A DNA stretch of 64,000 nucleotides from Fistulifera solaris (GCA_030295235.1 AP026127.1:808501-872500); one strand, 5' to 3'; shown: positions 53,320 to 63,370, counted from the stretch's first letter. Translations and numbers: made by a program. The notes: a model not told the origin generated them from the letters alone.

Positions 53320-54438
53320 TCATAGAGGAACAACAACCACCGAAATATCATCCCGGTAACCCTTTCTCGGAGCAATACGATCCACAAAAAGCGGCAATTT
53401 CTCTGCAAAGGTTGTATCACGACCAGGCTCGTACAAATCGTTCGTAAACCGCCGAGCTAGAAATTCCATGCGTCGCAAATCCCACAAACCATCACTGGCT
53501 GCCACAAGAAATTGTCTGTCTATGGACTCAATTGGTACTACATCGACAATAGGTTCTGCAGTTACACCAATTTTCTTCCATTCCAAGTCCCCAACGGATC
53601 GACTCATCGCCAACCCGATGGTTTCATTCGCAACCTTTGAAAAGACAATCACACGCGACATGGCCGAATTCTGTGGAGGCGTGTGTATCTTACCACCTCT
53701 ACCCTCAATTCTCGCACGTTCATCGGGAAGATGAGGCTTGTCAAAGCGGGTATGATAAACCACGGTCGCGTTTAACTTGCCGTGCACCAGTATAGTGCGA
53801 CTGTCTCCAGCGTTGGCGAAATACAGCTTCTCGCCGATCCGCAGCGTCACGGAGGCGGTACAGCCGCCGCGTTGTCCCGAGTGAACAGGAACGTATTTCT
53901 GAAGTTCGGCAAAGGCATCTTTGAGTTGTTGTTGAATCCAGTCATCGGATTGACAACACTGGCGTGCATTTAATTTATCGGCCACGATCCGAGGGAGTTC
54001 GGTGCGCGCAAATTCCGCCACCTCGTGACCCAATACACCGTGACCGTCGAGTATGGCAACCAGAAAGGATTCGTCTTTGTGTGTGGATTTCGCTTGTTGT
54101 TGTGTGAGAAATGGTCGGATGAGAAATGATCGATCTTGATTGACGGCATGAGAAGGACCTTGCCTTGTAAAAAGGCAACCGAGTTGACACGAAGTTGTCG
54201 GAAACTGTGTACTGCTCGAGAGAGTCACTGTTTGATTTTCTTTCGGAGAGAAAATGCAACCATAAGCAGGACACTCATTGCTGAATTTGTTCGCATCCAG
54301 CAAGAGCTGTGGAGCTGCTGGAATAAGATTCAAAAGAATGAAGGTGCTCAACAAGAAGGTTACAAAAATGCAAGAAGCGAACTGTAAAAGAATGAAGGGA
54401 ACGCTCTTTTTCTTTGTCATCAACGTGTCATCGGGCAT
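53320..54438 (-). CDS. PP2C-type Ser/Thr phosphatase with N-terminal membrane anchor
   Basis: 372 residues, single exon. The PP2C motifs appear in order: AVNQDRSFL, AILDGHGVLGHEVAEF (metal-binding Asp and Gly), GGCTASVTL, YFANAGDSRTIL, MSRSVGD, LVAASDGLWDL and RDDISVVVVPL, so the metal-ligand aspartates look intact. The N-terminus (FILLQFASCIFVTFLLSTFI then LLNLIPAAPQLLL) is a strong membrane anchor or uncleaved signal. Two cysteine-containing loops follow (ECPAYGCIFS, CQLGCLFTRQG). The catalytic domain is therefore probably membrane tethered. Which side it faces cannot be decided from sequence. Confidence 0.92.
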   Translation of the reverse strand: MPDDTLMTKKKSVPFILLQFASCIFVTFLLSTFILLNLIPAAPQLLLDANKFSNECPAYGCIFSPKENQTVTLSSSTQFPTTSCQLGCLFTRQGPSHAVNQDRSFLIRPFLTQQQAKSTHKDESFLVAILDGHGVLGHEVAEFARTELPRIVADKLNARQCCQSDDWIQQQLKDAFAELQKYVPVHSGQRGGCTASVTLRIGEKLYFANAGDSRTILVHGKLNATVVYHTRFDKPHLPDERARIEGRGGKIHTPPQNSAMSRVIVFSKVANETIGLAMSRSVGDLEWKKIGVTAEPIVDVVPIESIDRQFLVAASDGLWDLRRMEFLARRFTNDLYEPGRDTTFAEKLPLFVDRIAPRKGYRDDISVVVVPL

Positions 54439-54920
54439 TGCAGCTCATCAAGAAACTGTTATTCATTTCAAGCACGAAAAGATTAGGTCGAACGTCGAAC
54501 GTCGAACTAAACCGTCATGGTGTTTCGTCGTCTCGCTCGGAAAATGTGTATCGTCTTATTTTGCCTCTCATCGCGGTCATAATGTCTTTCCGAAATGCAA
54601 ATTAAGGTTAGGAATTGTGGTGGCTAGGTGTTGAAAGCTTCCGACTCCTCCGACTCAGGCCCTGACCATGTTTTTTTAGCCCATGAACAAATACATGAAA
54701 AGTTCATTCACAATATATTCCAAAACTTTGCCGGTGCTTTGATTGATTTTGATATGGGATGAAACCAAATGGGAGTGTAGACCTCGGTATCCTGTTGTTT
54801 CTGTTGACCCCACTATAGTACAACCCTCGCCATCGGTAACCCATCAACACAAGTTTATTGAAGCTGCATGCTTGTCAGCTCTGAAAAGAAATTATTCAGC
54901 GTATAGAAATGCACGACTCT
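54439..54920. other. Intergenic gap, nothing recognised
   Basis: About 480 bp between two minus-strand genes. A 118-codon frame on the plus strand (54278-54634) is antisense to the PP2C N-terminus and has no features. A small GAACGTCGAACGTCGAAC repeat occurs near 54490. Confidence 0.45.
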
Positions 54921-56068
54921 TCAGACAAATTGTGGTCGTCGTGGTTTGACGCCCTTTTGAAAATAGGGGTGTTCTAAAGCGCTTGTAGCTGTCAGTCGTT
55001 GCGACGGATCCAAGGCGAGCAGGCCCTCTAAAAGAGCAAAACCATCGGCATCTAGAAACGATCGACCACCCTCCAAGGGTTGTGCAACAGGAAACTTTTG
55101 TGACAGCTGCGGGACGTCACTCGACTTCCAGCGAAACAAACCCGCGTTCGGGAGATTGTCGAAGGAAGGCCAGGTTGTTTCATTAGGACCGCCCAACAAT
55201 GAAAAGATTTTGTCAATTTGATCTAACTCCCCCTGTCCCGGCATCACCGCTTCCTTTCCTCCTAAAATGAGTTCCCCGAAGATACACCCGATGCTCCACA
55301 TATCGACCGGCGGACCATAGCAACCCTCCCCGAACAGTAATTCGGGAGACCGGTACCACAATGTTACCACCAATTGCGTCATGGCTTTTGCTGGTGTTTG
55401 ATATCGTCTGGCGAGACCCAAATCAGCTAAAGCTACCCGACCCGTGCGTTGCTCGACGAGTAAATTGGAAGGCTTCAAGTCGCGATGTAAATACCAGTTA
55501 GTATGCATATGCTGTGTACCCTGCAGAACTTGTTGCAAAATTCCTTTTAGTTCCGACTGCGGTAAAGGTGCTCCGTCAAGAAGATGTTTCGACATGGCCT
55601 CGCTGAGATCATAGTCAAACAATTGCATCACCATAAAAACTTTATCAATGCCGCCTCCCGTCACCATTTCGCGAACATTGACAATATTTTCGTGTGCCAA
55701 CGCCAACAATACACTTATTTCACGGAGAGCCGTGACCGGAAAGCCATTTTTGCATGATTGGGTTCCTCTGTCATGCGCGGTTCATCGTCCACGTGAAACT
55801 TGATTTGTTTCAATGCCACCGTTTCGTTGGTCGCCAAGTCACGAGCTTTCCACACAACTCCATACGTTCCTTCACTAAGGCGTTCTATTTGTTCATAGGT
55901 ATCGTAAACTGAGCGACAACCTTGCAAGAGCGGATTGTGAAGCGGCCAGGTGGAGATCACGTTGCCGTCCGTCGACGACCTGGTTTGGGGAATAACGCGC
56001 GCCTCCTTTTCCCCATCTTCTTCTTCGTCCGAGCTCGAATCCCATCGATCCCTCTTCTTTCCTCCCAT
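54921..56068 (-). CDS. Cyclin-dependent kinase, CDK11/CDK10 type, PVTALRE helix
   Basis: About 382 residues. An acidic N-terminus (RDRWDSSSDEEEDGEKEAR) precedes the CDK11-like LLQGCRSVYDTYEQIERLSE, then the GTYGVVWKARD glycine loop and VALKQIKF with the catalytic Lys. The cyclin-binding helix reads GFPVTALREI once the frame slip at the T5 run 55747-55751 is bridged. YLHRDLKPSNLL, the ADLGLARR (DFG-equivalent DLG) motif, VVTLWYRSPELL and VDMWSIGCIFGEL follow. The QGCRSV lead-in and the DKVFMVMQLFDYDL and ELDQIDKIF segments place it with CDK11 (PITSLRE) or CDK10 (PISSLRE), which act in transcription, splicing and the cell cycle. The exact orthologue is undecided. Confidence 0.88.
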
Positions 56069-56386
56069 TCTCTAACGATAAAAATTTAGTGTAAAAATGG
56101 AGTTGAATTTAGAGAGAGAAAGGACAGCAATAACCACAACAAAAAATGCGGAGAATGAGGATATAATGCAGTGAAACTTTAGTACAGATTTAGTACCATT
56201 ACGAATGCTTCACGAAACCTACCTACATGGTTTTCATCGCGATTGATGACAAAACAAAACACGCATCACAACGAATGCGCCTCAACAAACGTATTAGTCA
56301 AAAGTAACATATTTATAAAAAAAAAATAGCATCATTAAAAATCAATTGTTCAAACTTTGTTCAAAATTCATGTTCGGAGATGTTTC
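56069..56386. other. Short intergenic gap
   Basis: It is AT-rich, with A8 and similar runs (56317-56330). No feature seen. Confidence 0.4.
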
Positions 56387-57019
56387 TCAGGCTGCGGGAG
56401 AGGTAGCGATGCCAACGCGGCTAGCCAAAACCAAAGTGTTCCGATAAAAGAACTCAAAATTTTCCGCATTCGAGGTCAAGTTGGCTTTCACAGACTCGTC
56501 CATCAGAAGAAGTGTCAGTTCTTCGAGGGCATAAACAGCATATGCTGTTTCATGGACGCAGAACGCCATGTGCGCTATATTGTTGTACAACGCCATGAGC
56601 AGCAAAGACGTGTTGGATTGCCACATCAAGTCAGAGTCGCGTAGAATCTGGAGAGAAAGTCTGTAGAGATTGAAGACTCGGGAGGCAGCGGAGCACTCTT
56701 TCCGCTGTAAAGAATAGGCAACTGCAATGTTGTACAGTAGTAGGGCTGCCAACAAGTTCTCGTCTTGCTTTGTAGAAGTATCGGCGAGCGCGAATACCTT
56801 GTCGAACATGGAAATGATATGATGTTCGTCATGGAGGCCTTCGATGGGACTGGTAACCAATGTATCAGCTGGGCATTCGGAAGGGGCTTGACTTGAATCA
56901 ACAGCTTTTTGGATGATCGCAAGAGCCTCTCTCCACTTGAGAACAGCATTTTCGAGTCGTCCTGTTGTCAAGAGCCCGATGGCTTCGTTGTTTTGAATGC
57001 ATGCTTTATTGAGCGCCAT
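56387..57019 (-). CDS. TPR-like helical protein, paralogue of the 30-kb gene
   Basis: 210 residues from the ATG at 57019 (a TTG upstream is ignored). The helical layout matches the plus-strand gene at 30024: NEAIGLLTTGRLENAVLKWREALAIIQ, then IISMFDKVFAL, LLAALLLYNIAVAYSL, SLLLMALYNNIAHMAFC, AVYALEELTLLLMDE, EFFYRNTLVLA and the final SPAA. The two proteins are perhaps a third identical, strongest in the NNIAH and FFY-NTL blocks. This copy has an unbroken frame. Function unknown. The conserved terminal PAA suggests a functional C-terminus. Confidence 0.72.
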   Translation of the reverse strand: MALNKACIQNNEAIGLLTTGRLENAVLKWREALAIIQKAVDSSQAPSECPADTLVTSPIEGLHDEHHIISMFDKVFALADTSTKQDENLLAALLLYNIAVAYSLQRKECSAASRVFNLYRLSLQILRDSDLMWQSNTSLLLMALYNNIAHMAFCVHETAYAVYALEELTLLLMDESVKANLTSNAENFEFFYRNTLVLASRVGIATSPAA

Positions 57020-58932
57020 GCTGAGAGGGGAAGACAATTTTTTTCTGCTTTGTCAACGAATGAAAATGAGAATTCGTATTTGTGCTATGCGCTCGATCAT
57101 GACGAGAGAAGAAGTGATGAAGCGGTCGTTCCTTGTGTCGTTCTTCTGGTTTTTCGACGGAAGGTTGAGTCTTTTTATTTTTTAATGCTTCTATGTTCCG
57201 ATCACCTAATAAGGCCATTTCATAGAAGCTAGTCTACCTTATACAACAAGTGACACACCACGCACCATACAGTACAAGCTATTTTAGTAAGATACAAGGC
57301 ACGAGCTCTTTCATCTTCAAATTCAACTCCAAATGGAAGCTGGGAGCCATGAGAATTGTGAGCTGAGCGCTGATCCGCCTCTCCCCATGAGCCCTGAGCG
57401 TTGAGCGTTGGTCATTGGTCATGCGGTCATGCGGTCATGCGGCATGCGGTCATGTTAAGTGGGCTTGGGGTTGTGAGTTGGGAGTAGTAGTAGTTGGGTT
57501 AAAAGCTAAGGGTATTTTGTAGACTTACAGTAGTAGAATGAAGAATGTAAAAGGTACGTAGTTCCAGGTAAAAGGTTTAAAAGCTAGAGAAGCGAGAAGC
57601 TCCAGGAACCAGGAACAAGAAACAAGAACAAGAAACAAGAACTGATCAGTGATCTGTAGACTGTAGACTACAGTAGCCGTGTTCTTTCCTTGGACTATGA
57701 AATAAGAAGTGTCATAAGGAGAAAGTAGTTCTTGACACTTGACACTTTGAAGCGAACAGTAACCATTAGGAATTAAATATTTAGTTTGTGTTTGTCGTCT
57801 AAAAAAAAAAAAATTAGGCATTAGGCCTATGTTCTATGTTCTATGTTACCTGTAGCCTGTAGCCTGCAGCTGTTAGCCCACAAAAGTCTACAAATAATTA
57901 CAAAATTAATCGATGATGGTTGAGGGATGAGGGATGAGAGCTGAGAACTGAGAAGCTGAGAGCTTATAGCTTATAGCTTATTGGCTTATTATTGCTAAGC
58001 GCTGCTGGTAAGCCTTATTGCAAGTATTTATTGGCTTTTAGCCGCTTTAGCTTCAACCTTCAACCAGCAACAAGCCACTATGCGAAATGCGAAAGCCAAT
58101 AGCCCCCACCAAAACTTCACAGCGTATAGCCCCGGCCGTCATCGTTGGCTGACGCTCGACGCCCAATGAAGACTGAAGACTGAAGACGACTATCAGGCAA
58201 AATACAAGCCAAAGATTGAAAATTTACTGTGTAGTCCGTTTACTCTAGAGAGACTAGAGACTTTCTCTAGAATGGTAAGAACTTTGTAAAACTACTCCGT
58301 ATTAGTTTGCATTTCTCTTTTTACAAATGAGTTTGTTCTTCACGAGCTTAAATCCCCGAATTGTGTTAGAGACAACCATTAATGCTCCTCGATACCTAGT
58401 CCATCAAATGGCGTTGAATTGGTTTGCCTTCTCCGCCATTTCAACGTCACCCATTTCTTTGCATTTAAAAGTGTGTTTGCTAGGAAACCATAGGCCATGG
58501 CGTCATCGAAATCTAGCACACTCTTATTTCAAGGTGTCGTCGACTAATAGACTGCGAATAATCCAGTTCCAATTTTTACCGGCGTCACAGGGTAACCTAG
58601 AAAAAATAGCCGTCTAGGGTTAACGCTGCCGGAAAAGTTCGATCGGCGTATCTCGATTACCGTGTACCCTGCTTCAACGGTTCAACATCCGCCTTATGGC
58701 AAATGAGTCTTGGCGGGAATGAATTGTGCGTCTGCCATCCCGCCCTGTACCTGCCTCGTACCGGTACCTGGTTGGTACGTTGGTACTGGTGGTAGGTTTA
58801 ATGGCGCCGCGCACGACGCACCTCTTGTTCATCATTACTCCGTATTTGTCATTTATTACAAAGAGGGAGGTAGCACTCTTGTCATTGTCATTGTATCTTT
58901 CGAGCAAGGAATTGGCGACGAAGACAATCCCA
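57020..58932. other. 1.9-kb spacer with stuttered repeats
   Basis: No supported gene. It contains dense short near-tandem words: GTCATGCGGTCATGCGG (57420-57450), AAGAACAAGAAACAAGAAC (57612-57640), GTTCTATGTTCTATGTTACC with TGTAGCCTGTAGCC (57828-57865), and AGCTTATAGCTTATAGC (57960-57980). TACTCCGTA occurs at 58293-58301 and 58836-58844. The open frame of the next gene extends to 58726, but I prefer the ATG at 58933. Confidence 0.55.
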
Positions 58933-59976
58933 ATGAGCTCTCACGAAAGCGCTCTGTATAGTCTGTCTTCGGGACGTTTAGTAAATCGCCGGAAATGGAA
59001 CGATACGTTGGATGTGCGAAAATGCGCGATCGCCGCTGCCGTTTTGTTGATACTGGCTGCGACAAACCCCGCGAACTGGCAGGCAGCGAATGAACTGACC
59101 ACCAATTACGGCTTGTTTCATCTTCAAGAATACGGCAATCGACTCGTGTTATCTATGGCGTACTTCGATATTAACTGCTATTATCAATCCATACTCGATC
59201 AGCGACAAGGTTTGCAAGATATTTGCACCAGTTTGCGACGTGAATTTGCACATTCCAAACCGCTTCTTTGGGACCCTAATGATCTGGCGCACGTTCTACA
59301 TCGATCAGGTACGATCCTTCTCATTACCGTGGCAGTTTCAGCTGCGTGCCGGCGAAAGTATGTGACCTTTATTCGATCTGGATCGATGGTGATAGACGCA
59401 CTCGCTTCGATTCTTTTACATGATCCTCGGAGACCCCTGCTTGGGCTCTTGTGGTGCCTTTTTCAGGAAAACTTTCTGATTTATCCCGTTTGGAAAGTCT
59501 TGTGTAAGATGGTTCCTCAGCAAGTCGATTCTTCGCTATTTCATGTCTTTGATAAGGACGGCGCGGACATTGCGGTGACGGTGTGTATACTGGTGGGCTT
59601 GGTGGTTCTAATCAACGTGCTGGGATACCGGTTTTGGAATCGGGTCTATTGGTTGCGGTTTGATGGCGTTCTAGCCGTCATGTTGGGCTACTATAGAGGA
59701 ATTCTGGGAGGTCGACCACCGGACTATTCCCTGCGGTGGCTACAGACATTGTTGCGCACTACGGCAATACCATCCTCTGTTTCCGTCCATGCCGTGACAT
59801 GGACATTCGTCCTCGTTCAAGGCTTAGACTCGTTTCCCAAATCGATCTTTACCATTATTGCCAACATTGCGGGCGCCTCTTTGGGGCAGTATCAATATAA
59901 GTATATCGGACAAAATGGCGCCTTTCAGAAAGTGATGGACGATTTCCTGAAGCTATTTGGTGCATCGAACCGGTGA
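58933..59976 (+). CDS. Multi-pass membrane protein of unknown function
   Basis: About 347 residues from the ATG at 58933. Hydrophobic segments are at CAIAAAVLLILAATNPANW, GTILLITVAVSAACRR, LLGLLWCLFQENFLIYPVW, IAVTVCILVGLVVLINVLGY, and near HAVTWTFVLVQGL and FTIIANIAGASLGQY. That gives four to six membrane passes, separated by charged loops with a conserved-looking WNRVYWLRFDGVLAVMLGYY. I do not recognise the family and see no catalytic motif. It is an intact single exon of credible composition. The alternative upstream start (58726) would add another hydrophobic stretch and cannot be excluded. Confidence 0.68.
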   Translation: MSSHESALYSLSSGRLVNRRKWNDTLDVRKCAIAAAVLLILAATNPANWQAANELTTNYGLFHLQEYGNRLVLSMAYFDINCYYQSILDQRQGLQDICTSLRREFAHSKPLLWDPNDLAHVLHRSGTILLITVAVSAACRRKYVTFIRSGSMVIDALASILLHDPRRPLLGLLWCLFQENFLIYPVWKVLCKMVPQQVDSSLFHVFDKDGADIAVTVCILVGLVVLINVLGYRFWNRVYWLRFDGVLAVMLGYYRGILGGRPPDYSLRWLQTLLRTTAIPSSVSVHAVTWTFVLVQGLDSFPKSIFTIIANIAGASLGQYQYKYIGQNGAFQKVMDDFLKLFGASNR

Positions 59977-60969
59977 AGGGGAAAAGGTAGGTTTGCTGTG
60001 TTGCTTGTAAATGCACGCCCAGCTAGAGCCCGCCAGTTCCCTATTTTCCAGGAGCTTTTGTGGGTATATGAAATGCGGGCAAGAGAGAAGGGGTGTCCTA
60101 TTTTTCGCTTGGTCTATAGAAATGCGATTTCCATGATAGATTGAGTAGCCAATGGGCACGACATTTAGTTTCATAAAGCTAACTCACCTTCGCTTTGTTG
60201 CCGGTTCAGGTAAATGGTAAGAGACAGACTGTGATGTGGTGTTGGAATATAAGCATGTGCGAAAAGGATGCAGGGCAGAAGATGAACCCTGGATCTGTTA
60301 CAACAATGCGAGATCGAAAGACGTACACACCGAATGCTTGAGAGATGCTGGCGTCGCGGAGTGACTTGGATGGGAGATTCTACAAACAGAAGATACTAGC
60401 GCCTTCTTGGTCAGTTTGACTGGGAATGGGTACGGCTCTCGGGAGCCGAGATCGAAGCCACATCTCTCATCGATGTCACTTTGTGTGCGCTAGCATTCCA
60501 GCCTCTCTTGACTTCATCGTGTCGTCGTTTCATGGCCTGTTCAGTATCATTCTGAATAGTGAATGCTGCACATCCAGACCATGGAACAGTTTGTTGCCGC
60601 TTGTTCGATCAACGGTCGATTTATCCTTATACTGACATGCCGCGTATCCTCCTTAAGGTCTTCCCTTCAATCATTGCAATGTGCCTCCCATGCGTGTAGC
60701 ACTCTCTTGCGAATGAACAGTAAAATAAAAATAACGTAGACTGGATACATTTAGCCCAGTCACGAGGCGACGATGATGTCACTGTTGTCGCACCGACTGA
60801 ACACGTCACACGAACGGATCTTCGGCGAGCACAATCGCGAACAAGAACGATGATGATCGGCCGCTTCTTTTCGGATGACCCATTGCGCGGTAACACATTC
60901 CGAATGTTTAACCATTTTAGTTGATTGATTGTTAACAAACCAAAAGATACGTTAGCTTTACAAATAAAA
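59977..60969. other. Intergenic region, nothing recognised
   Basis: About 1 kb upstream of the carboxypeptidase. A minus-strand frame (60627-61091) is mostly antisense to the carboxypeptidase start and has no features. Confidence 0.45.
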
Positions 60970-62688
60970 ATGAAGGCACTCACTAGCGCAATCGCACTCT
61001 CGTGGGGATTGCTGGCAACGAGCGTTCTGTCGGCCCCATTGGAAGATCTCGTCGAGACTCTACCGCTCTTCGGCCGTCCTCCTACAACCATGTTTTCCGG
61101 TTATCTGGATGCATCCGAGGGCTGTGACCTCGAAGCAAACGGCCCCGTTTGTAAAATACATTACTGGCTTGCCATGGCCGAGACAGAAGACCCCACTAAC
61201 GCGCCCGTCGTTCTCTGGCTCAACGGCGGCCCCGGTTCGACGTCCATCATTGGCTTTTTGCAAGAGAATGGACCTCTGCTTATGAATGCGACCGGAGGAC
61301 TCATGGAGAATCCGTGGAGTTGGACGAAATTGGCCAATTTCCTCGTAATAGAGGCCCCCATCGGGGTCGGATACTCGTATTGCTCACGACAGATGGAAGG
61401 CCAACCCTGTCAAAACACGGACAAGTTCACGGCTTCCGCATCGCGTGCCGCTCTCGTGGATTTCTTTACGCACAAATTTCCGGAATTGGCCGACAACGAC
61501 TTTTTCATCACGGGAGAATCGTATGCGGGTGTTTACATTCCCACTTTGACGAAAGAAATCTTGGATCACGCTCCCGAGATCAACATGGTCGGCATCGCCG
61601 TTGGTGATCCTTGCACAGATAATACAGCTCAAGCCGACTCGATGGATTCGTTATGGTATGGACACAAATACGGATTGGTGGATGATGCTACGTTTGACAA
61701 GTTATGGAATCAATGCGATTTACGCTTCCCTACGGTGATGGCGCAAGGTGGCGCTCATGCTGCGGCCGCGTTCTGGAACCAGCACCTACTCAAACTGCCT
61801 CTTGATCGTCGCCATAAAGCCATTCAAGAGCGTTTCCTCAAGACAGGTCATGAAAATCCTGAGTGTCTCATGGCGTATCGCAAATACATGATCTCGAGTA
61901 GTCACGGTCTTTCACAGGGATGGAGGAACTTGTACATTGATGACTACAGTCTCTTTGCTCCAGTGACTAACCAAGAAGACGAAGATATGCAGGCCTACAT
62001 GAGACGTCGTGATGTGCGTAAAGCGTTGCATGTAGAGGAAGCTCCCACGACAGAATGGCCAGAATCTGGTGTCGGCTTTGATTACACAAAGGAATACGAT
62101 GCGTGCAATTGGGATGGTGATGCCATTGTCGGCCCGAGTATGATCGAATTTTATCGGAACATTGCTCCGCGTCTTCAAACCACATTGGTGTACAATGGTG
62201 ATACAGATCCGTGTGTTTCGTACGAAGGCACACGGACCGCCATTCTCCGCGTGGGCTTTGCCGAACTCGACGGAGGCAGTTACCGTCCCTGGTTCTACAA
62301 TCAGAGTGCGACAACTCTGCAAGTACTCGCCGAAAAGGCCCCATTGTTTGGTCCTGACCTCATGGCTCAGTCGGTGGGAGCCCAATTCGGAGGAGAAGTA
62401 GTCAACTACGAACACGGTCTCTCCTTTCTGACGGTACACGGCTCGGGTCACATGGTGCCCCAGTTCCGTCCACAGGCGGCCTTGCACATGCTGCAAAAGC
62501 TCTTGACGGGAGACGATTTGGCGCCGCTGATGCCTACGAATGCCACTCTGCAACAAATGAGTGCCGCCGAATTCTCGGAATCAATGAATGCGTGGACCGA
62601 GTTGGCCATGTCGGCTCCGTATATTTACGATTCTTCAGCTCTGTATCGTCCGGTTCGGAGTCAAGAGGCTATGGTGCAAGTACAGTAA
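60970..62688 (+). CDS. Serine carboxypeptidase (peptidase S10), secreted or vacuolar
   Basis: 572 residues from ATG 60970, which begins a signal peptide (ALTSAIALSWGLLATSVLSA). The S10 fold is clear: FSGYLDASEGCDLE, VLWLNGGPGSTSIIGFLQEN, NFLVIEAPIGVGYSY, then the nucleophile Ser at residue 184 in ITGESYAGVYIP. The acid Asp is in VYNGDTDPCVSYEG and the His in VHGSGHMVPQFRP. The usual NGGPGCSS is NGGPGSTS here, so the normal Cys is replaced. This is a peptide-degrading enzyme acting on C-terminal residues in an acidic compartment by homology. It has a single exon without frame breaks. Confidence 0.93.
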   Translation: MKALTSAIALSWGLLATSVLSAPLEDLVETLPLFGRPPTTMFSGYLDASEGCDLEANGPVCKIHYWLAMAETEDPTNAPVVLWLNGGPGSTSIIGFLQENGPLLMNATGGLMENPWSWTKLANFLVIEAPIGVGYSYCSRQMEGQPCQNTDKFTASASRAALVDFFTHKFPELADNDFFITGESYAGVYIPTLTKEILDHAPEINMVGIAVGDPCTDNTAQADSMDSLWYGHKYGLVDDATFDKLWNQCDLRFPTVMAQGGAHAAAAFWNQHLLKLPLDRRHKAIQERFLKTGHENPECLMAYRKYMISSSHGLSQGWRNLYIDDYSLFAPVTNQEDEDMQAYMRRRDVRKALHVEEAPTTEWPESGVGFDYTKEYDACNWDGDAIVGPSMIEFYRNIAPRLQTTLVYNGDTDPCVSYEGTRTAILRVGFAELDGGSYRPWFYNQSATTLQVLAEKAPLFGPDLMAQSVGAQFGGEVVNYEHGLSFLTVHGSGHMVPQFRPQAALHMLQKLLTGDDLAPLMPTNATLQQMSAAEFSESMNAWTELAMSAPYIYDSSALYRPVRSQEAMVQVQ

Positions 62689-62787
62689 CGAAATAAGATT
62701 TATTAACGGTCACCGCAAGCGTAGGTTTCTGTAAAGAATTTGCTGCGGAAAAGCTTCGTTTCTATAGGTTACTATGAACAGTTGTGT

Positions 62788-63072
62788 TTACTTGGCGAGA
62801 AGGAAAAACAGAGGAAGAAGGAGAGCAATGGCAATAGAACCCAAGTAAGCCGCATTCCGGAATACCGCCGGATTCAATTTTTCTTCTTTCAAGTCCTCCT
62901 CCTTGACTTTCACTTTGAGATGAAGCATCGTAGTCGAAGAAAAAGGCGACGAACTTGTTTTCGTCATGGGTGACGACGAGGTCGAAAGAGCAGCATATTT
63001 GGGCGCAACGACGAATGCTTGAGCGTTCGAAGCAATCAAAGCGAGAAGCACTAAAGCGAGGAAACGATTCAT
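62788..63072 (-). CDS. Small plastid-targeted single-span membrane protein
   Basis: 94 residues from ATG 63072. The presequence is the clearest in the window: signal peptide NRFLALVLLALIASNAQA, then FVVAPKYAALS (the ASAFAP type, Phe at +1), then a Ser/Thr-rich transit peptide. The mature part is short and charged (KVKVKEEDLKEEKLNPAVF), then one C-terminal membrane helix (YLGSIAIALLLPLFFLLAK). The small size and single span suggest a minor subunit of a plastid membrane complex, which is inference. Not recognised further. It converges with the carboxypeptidase gene. Confidence 0.75.
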   Translation of the reverse strand: MNRFLALVLLALIASNAQAFVVAPKYAALSTSSSPMTKTSSSPFSSTTMLHLKVKVKEEDLKEEKLNPAVFRNAAYLGSIAIALLLPLFFLLAK

Positions 63073-63340
63073 GATAGACTGAGGTTGACGATTGCTAATT
63101 ATCAACAAGAATGGAGAAGGATAGAAATGGGGCGCTTGTGTCTTTTTCGGAGGGAATTTGTGCGGTGCGAAAAAGGGTGAGTCAGTTCCGTTCGGATCAC
63201 GTCATCTTTTATTATACTCCGTTAATAAATTTAGACAGACCGCTAAGACGAAAGACCAGAATTTACTTAATCTATCTGGTACCGGTATCAGATATGGTAA
63301 GTGATACAATACTTGTACTGTACTCCGTGAAGATTTTGAG

Positions 63341-63370
63341 TAGTGACTGTTGCATTTTAGTCATGAGTCG
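63341..63370 (+). repeat. Dispersed ~60-bp element, copy 5 (3' part only)
   Basis: It reads AGTAGTGACTGTTGCATTTTAGTCATGAGTCG, with an inserted base in the hairpin. The 5' ACTATA part is absent. Confidence 0.5.
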
